Origin: Amorphophallus konjac | Taxonomy: Eukaryota > Streptophyta > Magnoliopsida > Alismatales > Araceae | Reading direction: 5' to 3' | DNA: 64,000 nt | NCBI GenBank assembly: GCA_022559845.1 | Contig: CM040125.1 | Span: 326,437,829 to 326,501,828 of the forward strand | Shown: positions 55,943-64,000 of the stretch, piece after piece | How positions within the stretch are numbered: the stretch's first letter is position 1 | Layout of the letters: each line of letters opens with the position of its first letter | The notes under the pieces: model-generated | What the model was told of the DNA's origin: nothing | The model's input: the letters and a program-made list of their open reading frames with translations, nothing else | Database searches by the model: none | Program-made: the position numbers and the translations under genes

Positions 55943-56564
55943 GGTCGTGTCTGGCAGCTATGAGGCCGAGCCGGAACTAGCTGATGAATTTTATGAAGAA
56001 GACCCTAGAGAGCCCATCGACACCCCTGATGCAGCACTTAGATGATGACCACCTAGGGGTGATGTCACCGCATTAAGTCTAGGGTCCTGCATGAGTCTCT
56101 TTTCTTCTTCGTGTGGTTTGTTTGTGTGGTTTGTTAGGAGTCTATGCATACATTTGTCACTGCATGATGAGTCTATATGTGTCTTGTGCAAGCTCGTAGA
56201 TGTCAGTCCCTTGCGCGTGTGAGGCAAGTCGGCTCTATTGCGTGCGTTGTAGCCTTACCGGAGTATGGGATCAGCTCTACATCCATGTCCCGGATCTAGT
56301 CACCTACATGGACCCAACGGTGATTCCTAGTGAGTCTTCGAGCCCCCTCCTCCCCTTTGAGAGTGACCCCACCCCGGAGTGACCACCACCAGCATCATTC
56401 CCACAGCAGCTTGCGCATATCGAGTATATACGGAATGAGGAGGTGACGATTACTTAGAGTGGAGTGTACCCGCGCTACTTGGTACGGTGATTGATCCGCC
56501 GGAGCTACTCTAGCAACCGCACCCCTTACTCGACGGGGTCGAGTTCCTCCCACCCGGGGATAAT
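55943..56564 (+). other. Array unit 1 3' internal region
   Basis: Non-coding DNA directly after gag, where protease and pol would be expected in a complete element. It ends with the polypurine-like GGGGATAAT before LTR 2. Confidence 0.8.
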
Positions 56565-58773
56565 TGATGGGGGCATCAAAGGCTATTTCATTATACGTGT
56601 GGAACATATTTGTGTATTATGGCTTGCATTGGCTTGTATTAGTGTGTTTGTTTGATTTTTTTTTTCATTTGGGCTCCTTTGTAAGGCTTTTAATAAGCCA
56701 TTGGGTCACATTCCACGTAGAGTCTATTAAGAGGTTTCATTTATTAGAGTCCATTAAGGGGGTTATGTCCTATTGAACCTTAAGGCCTTCATAATGGACC
56801 TTAAAGCCACTTAAGGCCCAATTGGGCTTCTCCCTCTCATGGGCTACCTAGGTTGAAAGGTCCATAGGCTAAGTATGGGTTCATGGGCCAAGTGGATGGT
56901 CTTGGCCCATAGTTGCCATCTTTTGGCCCATGAAGGGGCCCCCTATTTTGTCCTTATTAGGCTAGTTTGATTATCATATGTAATATGCTTTGACCACATA
57001 GGATAAATTGGGATTTGACATCCTCAAGGTACCCTTCACCCACCATATATTTGAGGGTATTGGAGGTCAATTGCCAAGGGAGTCAATTTCATACATAAAC
57101 CATGTATTTTCCATTTACTAGAATTAATGAAAGGAATTTTTGTGAAATTGCAAGAGAAGCAAGGGTGCGCCCCTCTCCCTCTCCCTACTGTTCTTATTCT
57201 TTCTCTAGCCTTCGAGGGTGTGAAGCCCTCTTCTATCTCTCCCTCTGCCCCTCTGAGTTCTATCTCTGCCGCCGCCTCTGCCGTTCGTGCCGCCGACGAG
57301 CCACCGCGAGCATTCTTCCGAAGTGCTGTCCATGGTTCTGTTCTGCTGGACAGAGGCCTACTACAAGATTTTTAGCTCTCAACTGCCAGATCTTATGGAT
57401 CTAAAAATTTCAAGGTAGGTTCCCCACATGATTCCTCACCTCCAGTAAATTTCTCTCGAATTTAGGCCATCATCCAATTTTCCTTTCCATTTAAGTTCCC
57501 TAGCTTTCCAGATCTGCCAATGTTCTGTTTTGTGTCACAGCAACTGAGTTCTTCCAAAGTACAACCCCCTTCCCCATGTTTGAATGAGTTGAAACTTTTA
57601 TTGGGGATTCTATCCACTTAAACCTTCTTCCACGAATTTGTTTGAGATTTTTATATCTTGTTTACATTTTCTAAAAATCAATGTCGTTTCCCAAATCAGT
57701 TCTGTCCCTGCTGTCCAAATCCGACGACCAAGTGTTAGAAATTCCGTTTCCCCTATCAAACCATCTCTAGAAAATCCACAAAAAATATTCCCATCTTCCT
57801 TACTTCCCTCTCTCCAACTTTCATGAAGAGACCAACTTCCAGATCCATAGTTTGAGCCGCGGTCAGCCCACGTTATCAGAAAAATCTATTTTTATCCTTA
57901 GTTTCTTGAGTCTGTGAGCCAGCGTGTTCAAAAATCCACCACGAAAAATCCAGTCCCATCAAAATTTCTACCATAGGCCTTGGTCGAAGCACTTCGAAAG
58001 AGCTTTCCAACGGTACCAATTTCACGTCAATCCGACGTTGGGATTGATCGCATCAGCTGTTCCCACCGGGTCGCGCGCTGCAAAAATAGAAGTTCAGATC
58101 CAGAGACATCAAGCTCCACCTTGACGATCGGAGCCGCCTTGCCTTCCACAAGGCGATCCAGGGCGTCCCTCTCCTAGGGACCGCCCCTCCAGTAGTACTC
58201 AACACAGCGGGACCCATCCCGCCTAGTTCGGAGGTCCGAGCAGTACATGGGCCCCACAACCCGCAACACGCGTCATCCGTACGGTATCGACGGAGCTGTC
58301 TAAATTGCCGCCCGTCAAACCAAGATCGGTCCTCCCGTGCCCACTTGTAGCCCTTTACCTCCCTACGTGGAGTGGGCAGCAAATTAACTTCTGTAATTAT
58401 TGAAATTGTTTATACCGGGAGTTACCGTACTTGGTCGGGGTCATCTTCCCTACACCCGACGCGTGGAGATATCGTGTCCGCTCCTCAACTCGGCATTTTA
58501 CTTTATTTTGTATATATTTCTGTATGCCGCTGCTAGAGAGCATGATAGGATAATTATCTTGCCAAATATTGTTAATCACTGCTGCGAGAGAGAGCGAGAC
58601 CGTCTCGTGACCCTATCCGAGCACGAAATTGTGAGTTGACCACCCTAGCTATTTGCCGGTTTCTCAACCGCGCACGTCCGCACGCTTCCCTCGCTAGGGA
58701 TGATCGCGAGTTTGCATAAAGTCCAAGGATCACATATCAACTTAGAGTCGAGTCCGCTGTCCGTCCCGCATCA
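56565..58773 (+). repeat. Array LTR 2
   Basis: TGATGGGGGCATCAAAGGC ... CCGTCCCGCATCA, 2209 bp. Confidence 0.93.
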
Positions 58774-60505
58774 AATTGGTATCAGAGCGGAAGGTTGAGT
58801 CTAGGGTAGTCCTTGCTTGAAAACAAAACAAATAAAAAAGTGTCCAAGTCAAGGTTGCATTGCATAACCTTTATTCGGTATATAAAAAGGTGTTGTCCGA
58901 ACGGTAGGTCACGCCTATCGGGAGGGCCGCACACTCGCGTCGAGAGTATCTTCGGATCCCGCAACTCCGCCAGGTACCGGATATTGGTTAAGTCTAGGTT
59001 CATCACTTCACTTTTGTCAGTGCATTCCAAGCCCGTGTCCATTGCATGCCCACTCGTAGGGGTACTCAATACTCACCACCACCACCACCACCACCACCTA
59101 TGGTAGATCGAGTCCCTAGTCCCGATGAGCCATCAGTGGCCGAAATGTTTCGAGCTGTTATGTGACAAATGAATAGGTTGAATACATGCATAGATGTGTT
59201 AAGTACACGAGTGGATAAAATGGAACAGTTGAGTACACGGGTGGATGGCCTAGGCACACGCCTGGAAGGAAGGATGAAGGCCTTAGAGGATAAGGCCGTC
59301 AAGTCGGACCAGTCCATTCAGGGCCTGGTAGGGAGAGTTGCCACATTAGAGAGATCCCCAACCGAGCACCCCCCCACCCACACATGGTGAACATGATCCG
59401 TTTCAGCAACCTGCGGCTCCAAGGGTTCAAGGGATAGATGTTAGGAGGCGTCAAATCCCCGAGGTGCATGACTATGAGTCCGAGGATGAAAATAGGGGAT
59501 ATGGTAGTGACCGTCGTGTTCAACGACGGAACCGTGATTTGGATGAGGATGAGCATACCCTCAGGACCGTTCGTGCAGACCCTCCAACTTTTGACGGGTC
59601 CTTAGACCCCAAGGTCTATCTTAATTGGGAGGCCGACATGGATCGGTATTTCGAGTGGTTTGAGATGTCGGACCACCGGAAGGTCAAGTTCGCCAAGATG
59701 AAACTGTTAGGGCAGGCACAAATTTTCTGGAGAAACATGGAGAACCTACTGTTTCATCGCTAGGAGCCCCAGGTAGAGACGTGGGACGAGATGAGGTCCA
59801 AACTTAGGAAAAAGTAGCTTCCTACCTTCTACCACCAGCGTCTCATAGACCAATGGCAAAGCCTCACCCAAGGAGATCGATCCGTCTCCAATTACATCAC
59901 CGAGTTCGATGAATACTTTTTGCGATGTGACGCCACGGAGGAGAGCTCCCTTACTATCTCCCGTTTTCGGCGTGGTCTACGGCCACACCTACAGTATGAG
60001 CTTTTTCACCGCATTAAGTCTAGGGTCCTGCATGATTCTCTTTTCTTCTTTGTGTGGTTTGTTTGTGTGGTTTGTTAGGAGTCTATGCATACATTTGTTA
60101 GTGCATGATGAGTCTGCATGTGTCTTGTGCAAGCTCGTAGATGTCTGTCCATTGCGCGTGTGAGGCAAGTCGGCTCTATTACGTGCGTTGTAGCCTTACC
60201 GGAGTATGGGATCAGCTCTACATCCATGTCCCGGATCTAGTCACCTATAGGGACCCATCGATGATTCCTAGTGAGTCTTCGAGCCACCTCCTCCCCTTTG
60301 AGAGTGACCCCACCCCGGAGTGGCCACCACCAGCCTCGTTCCCACAGCAGCTTGTGCATATCCAGTATATACGGAATGAGCAGGTGACGATTACTTAGAG
60401 TGGAGCGTACCCGCGCTACTTGATACGGTGATGGATCCGCCGAAGCTACTCGAGCATCCACACCCCTTACTCTACGGGGTCGAGTTCCTCCCACCCGGGG
60501 AGAAT
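58774..60505 (+). pseudogene. Array unit 2: truncated gag unit
   Basis: Gag frame as in unit 1 but with eight Pro before MVDRVPSPDEPS and a stop at 59162-59164. The frame changes at a C run near 59370, then HDYESEDENRGYGSDRRVQ and the gag core follow, with stops at 59761-59763 and about 59815. At 60006-60013 the sequence jumps from the middle of gag (LRPHLQYELF) into the 3' internal region, removing the Pro-rich linker and zinc knuckle of unit 1. The 3' end and polypurine tract are retained. Confidence 0.88.
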
Positions 60506-62715
60506 TGATGGGGGCATCAAAGGCTATTTCATTATACGTGTGGAACATATTTGTGTATTATGACTTGTATTGGCTTGTATTAGTGTGTTTGTTTGTTTTT
60601 TTTTCATTTGGGCTCCTTTGTATGGCTTTTAATAAGTCATTGGGTCACATTCCATGTAGAGTCCATTAAGGGGTTTCATTTATTAGAGTTCATTAAGGGG
60701 GTTATGTCCTATTGGACCTTAAAGCCTTCATAATGGACCTTAAAGCCACTTAAGGCCCAATTGGGCTTCTCCCTGTCATGGGCTACCTAGGTTGGAAGGT
60801 CCATAGGCTAAGTATGGGTTCATGGGCCAAGTGAATGGTCTTGGCCCATAGTTGCCATCTTTTGGCCCATGAAGGGGGCGCCCCCTATTTTGTCCTTATT
60901 AGGCTAGTTTGATTATCATATGTAATATGCTTTGACCACTTGGGATAAATTAGGATTTGACATCCCCAAGGTACCCTTCACCCACCATAGATCTGAGGGT
61001 ATGGGAGGTCAATTGCCAAGGGAGTCAATTTCATATATAAACAATGTATTTTCCATTTACTAGAATTAATGAAAGGAATTTTTGTGAAATTGCAAGAGAA
61101 GCAAGGGTGCGCCCCTCTCCCTCTCCCCTACTATTCTTCTTCTTTCTCCAGCCTTCCATGGTGTGAAGCCCTCTTCTATCTCTCCCTCTGCCCCTCTGAG
61201 TTCTATCTCTACCGCCGCCGCTACCGTTTGTGCCGCCGACGAGCCACCGCGAGCATTCTTTCGAAGTGCTGTCCATGGTTCTGTTCTGCTGGACAGAGGC
61301 CTACTACATGATTTTTAGCTCTCAACTCCCAGATCTTCTGGATCTGAAAATTTCAGGGTAGGTTTCCCACGTGATTCCCCACCTCCAGTAAATTTCCCTC
61401 GAATTTAGGCCATCATCCAATTTTCCTTTCCATTTAAGTTCCCCGGCTTTCCAGATCTGCCAGTGTTCTATTTTGTGTCACAACAACTGAGTTCTTCCCA
61501 AGTTCGACCCCCTTCCCCGTGTTTGAATGAGTTGAAACTTTTATTGGGGATTCTGTCCACCTAAACCTTCTTCCACGAATTTGTTTGAGATTTTTAGATC
61601 TCGTTTACATTTTCTAAAAATCTCTGTCTTTTCCAAAATCAGTTCTATCCCTGCTGTCCAGATCCGACCACCCAGTGTTAGAATATCCGTTTCCCCTATT
61701 AAACCATCTCTAGAAAATCCACAAAAAATATTCCCGTTTTCCTTACTTCCCCCTCTCCAACTTGAATGAAGAGCCCAACTTCCAAATCCGAAGTTTGAGC
61801 CGCGGTCAGCCTACGTTATTAGGAAAATCCGTTTATGTACTGAGTTTCCTGAGTCTGTCAGCCAGGGTGTTCAAAAATCCACCACGAAAAATTCAGTCCC
61901 ATCAAAATTCCTGCCATAGCCCTTGGTCGAAGTACTTCGAAAGAGCTTTCCAACGGCGCAAATTTTGCGTCGATCCGACGTAGGGATTGATCGCAGCAGC
62001 TGTTCCCGTCGGGTCGCATGCTGCAAAAATAGAAGTTCAGATCCGGGGACAGCAAGCTCCACCTTGACGATCGGAGCCACCTCGCCTTCCACAAGGCGAT
62101 CCAGGGTGTCCCTCTCCTAGGGACCGCCCCTCCAGCAGTACTCAACACAGCGGGACCATCCCGCCCAATTCGGAGGTCTGAGCAGTACGTGGGACCCACA
62201 ACCCGCAGTACGCGTCATCCGAACCGCACAGACGGAGCTGTCCAAATTGTCGCCCGTCAACCCAAGATCGGTCCTCCCGGGCCCACCTGTAGCCCTTTTC
62301 CTCCTTGCGTGGAGTTGGCAACAAATTAAATTCTATAATTATTGAAATTATTTATACCGTGAGTTACCGTACTTGGCCGGGGTCGTCTACTCCACGCCCG
62401 ACGCGTGTAGGTATCGTGTCCGCACCTCAACTCGGCATTTTTCTTTATTTCATATATATTTCTGTATGCCGCTGCTAGAGAGCATGATAGGATAATTAGC
62501 TTGCCAAATATTGTTAATCACTGCTGCGAGAGAGAGCGAGACCTTCCCGTGACCCTATCCGAGCACGAAATTGTTAGTTAACCACCCTAGCTCTTTGCAG
62601 GTTTCTCAACCGCGCACGTCTGCACGCTTCCCTCGCTAGGGACGATCGCGAGTTTGCATAAAGTCCAAGGATCACATATCAACTTGGAGTCGAGTCCACT
62701 GTCTATCCCGCATCA
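60506..62715 (+). repeat. Array LTR 3
   Basis: TGATGGGGGCATCAAAGGC ... CTATCCCGCATCA, 2210 bp. Somewhat more diverged than LTRs 1 and 2 near its 3' end (for example around 62170-62420). Confidence 0.93.
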
Positions 62716-62988
62716 AATTGGTATCAGAGCGAAAGGTTGAGTCTAGGGTAGTCCTTGCTTGAAAATAAAATAAACAAAAAAAGTGTCTAAGTCAAGGTTG
62801 CATTGCATAACCTTTATTCGGTATATAAAAAGGTGTTGTCCGAACGGTAGGTCGCGCCTATCGGGAAGGCCGCACACTCACGTCAAGAGGATCTTCGGAT
62901 CCCGTAACTCCGCCAGGTACCAGATATTGGTTAACTCTAGGTTCATCACTTCACTTTTGTCGGTGCATTCCAACCCCGTGTCCATTGC

Positions 62989-63680
62989 ATGCCCACTCAT
63001 AGGGGTACCCAATACTCACCACCACCACCACCTATGGCAGACCGAGTCCCTAGTCTCGATGAGCCATCAGTGGCCGAAATGTTTCGAGCTATTATGGGAC
63101 AAATGAATGGGTTGAATACGCGTATAGATGTGTTAAGTACACGAGTGGATAAAATGGAACGGTTGAGTACACGAGTGGATGGCCTAGGCACACGCCTGGA
63201 AAGAAGGATGAAGGCCTTAGAGGATAAGGCCGTCGAGTCGGACCAGTCCATTTAGGGCCTGGTAGGGAGAGTTGCCACATTAGAGAGAGCCCTAACCGAG
63301 GCACCCCCCCCACCCACACATGGTCAACAAGATCCGGTTCAGCATCCTGCGGCTCCAAGGGTTCAAGGGATAGATGTTAGGAGGCGTCAAATCCCTGAGG
63401 TGCATGACTATGAGTCCGAGGATGAAAATAGGGGATATGGCCGTGACCGTCGTGTTCAACGACGGAACCGTGATTTGGATGAGGACGAGCGGACCCTCAG
63501 GACCGTTCGTGCAGACCCTCCAACTTTTGACGGGTCCTTAGACCCAAAGGTCTATCTTGATTGGGAGGTCGACATGGACTGGTATTTCGAGTGGTTTGAG
63601 ATGTCGGACCACCGGAAGGTCAAGTTCGCCAAGATGAAACTGTTAGGGCATGCACAAACATTCTGGAGAAACATGGAGAA
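62989..63680 (+). pseudogene. Array unit 3 gag, 5' part
   Basis: MPTHRGTQYS, five Pro, MADRVPSLDEPSV, the coiled coil, a stop at 63253-63255, a C-run frame change near 63310 and the gag core DPKVYLDWEVDMDWYFEWF. The match to units 1 and 2 stops abruptly after AACATGGAGAA at 63680. Confidence 0.88.
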
Positions 63681-64000
63681 TGGGGTATCCAAATATTGCT
63701 CTTCCTGCTCCTTCAGACGGCTCACCCTCTGGCTTCCTATCCAAATATTGCTCTTCCTGCTCCTTCTCCTCCTTCCCGGGAACGGGAGATCCTTGACAAG
63801 TGGGCTGCTATGCAGCAACAGATTGATCTCCTCCAGAGGCGGGTTGGTCCGCAATCCCTTGCTGACGTCCCTATCCCTAACTTCAGGGACATTCATTTTC
63901 CAGCATAGTCCGAGCTCCCCATGTACCGTAAATACGACGGGAATGGCAACCCGTTCATCCATATTCGGGAGTTCTTGTACGAGTCAGCACAGTTCCAGCA
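63681..64000 (+). mobile_element. Gag start of a different gypsy family, fused at 63681
   Basis: After the break, a frame reads SREREILDKWAAMQQQIDLL and RRVGPQSLADVPIPNFRDI, then a stop at 63906-63908, then MYRKYDGNGNPFIHIREFLY, which is the N-terminal gag pattern (YDG-GDP-type) of another Ty3/gypsy family. It runs off the window. A 29-bp direct repeat lies at its start. Confidence 0.7.
63686..63766. repeat. 29-bp direct repeat, 52-bp step, at the chimera junction
   Basis: The 29 bases starting TATCCAAATATTGCTCTTCC at 63686 are repeated exactly at 63738-63766. They lie within six bases of the point where array sequence changes to another gag. Confidence 0.92.

Larger units (their letters stand above)
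52015..64000 (+). mobile_element. Chained gag-only gypsy array (LTR-int-LTR-int-LTR-int)
   Basis: Three + strand LTRs of 2209-2210 bp (52015, 56565, 60506) separate three internal segments of 2340, 1732 and over 1285 bp. All internal segments start with the same primer-binding site and gag. Neighbouring units share one LTR, as expected after unequal recombination between LTRs of neighbouring or allelic copies. No pol domain occurs. Same family as Gypsy-3. The right end is outside the window. Confidence 0.9.

Noticed and set aside
1..64000. tRNA or rRNA genes
   Set aside because: The only tRNA-like sequences are primer-binding sites of LTR elements; no cloverleaf or rRNA core was recognised by eye.

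Overview
This window looks like repeat-dense nuclear DNA of a flowering plant. It is almost entirely LTR retrotransposons, inserted into one another, and no intact host gene was found. The evidence for a plant is Ty1/copia and Ty3/gypsy polyproteins of plant type, primer-binding sites matching plant initiator-Met and Asp tRNAs, a plant-type glutaminyl-tRNA synthetase exon series with GT/AG introns, and large non-autonomous gypsy derivatives. I cannot name the species.

Left part (1-19438). The 3' end of a chromodomain-type gypsy element (Gypsy-1, + strand) carries a complete but decayed copia element (Copia-1, 1066-6199, - strand) in its LTR, flanked by a perfect 5-bp target duplication. Then comes mostly non-coding DNA with G-rich runs (6430-8990), four exons of a glutaminyl-tRNA synthetase pseudogene (8999-9647, - strand) and one exon-like block of unknown identity (10838-11073). 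From about 11650 to 19438 lies a decayed + strand gypsy element with a TATA-bearing LTR-like region, an AT-rich repeat array, and two diverged gag copies in tandem.

Centre (19439-52014). An old Tat/Ogre-like element without recognisable pol (- strand) has its 3' LTR at 19439-21677 and the first 35 bp of its 5' LTR at 51980-52014. Copia-2 (+ strand, 28667-51903, TSD gatgg) sits in its leader. Inside the 5' LTR of Copia-2 sits Gypsy-3 (- strand, 29011-43095, TSD gatgt), a gag-bearing element without pol. Inside Gypsy-3 sits an Athila-like large retrotransposon derivative (LARD, - strand, 31666-39306) with one intact 519-codon ORF. The insertion order is therefore Ogre-like, Copia-2, Gypsy-3, LARD.

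Right part (52015-64000). A + strand array inserted in the Ogre-like 5' LTR has the form LTR-internal-LTR-internal-LTR-internal. The units share LTRs of about 2.2 kb, carry only gag, and belong to the same family as Gypsy-3. The second unit is a 612-bp deletion derivative of the first. The third switches at 63681 into the gag of a different gypsy family and runs off the window.

How the parts relate: none of the gypsy-type elements shows reverse transcriptase or RNase H in the window, and the only integrase trace is the dead Gypsy-1 C-terminus. They look like non-autonomous passengers needing enzymes from elsewhere. Both copia elements had full gag-pol but are now inactivated by stops and frameshifts. 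Features worth a second look are the four-copy hairpin motif and the isolated GC-rich block in the Copia-2 leader, the chained gag-only array, the hairpin-rich GGCGCC/GGCGACC clusters of the Ogre-like element, and the intact ORF of the LARD.
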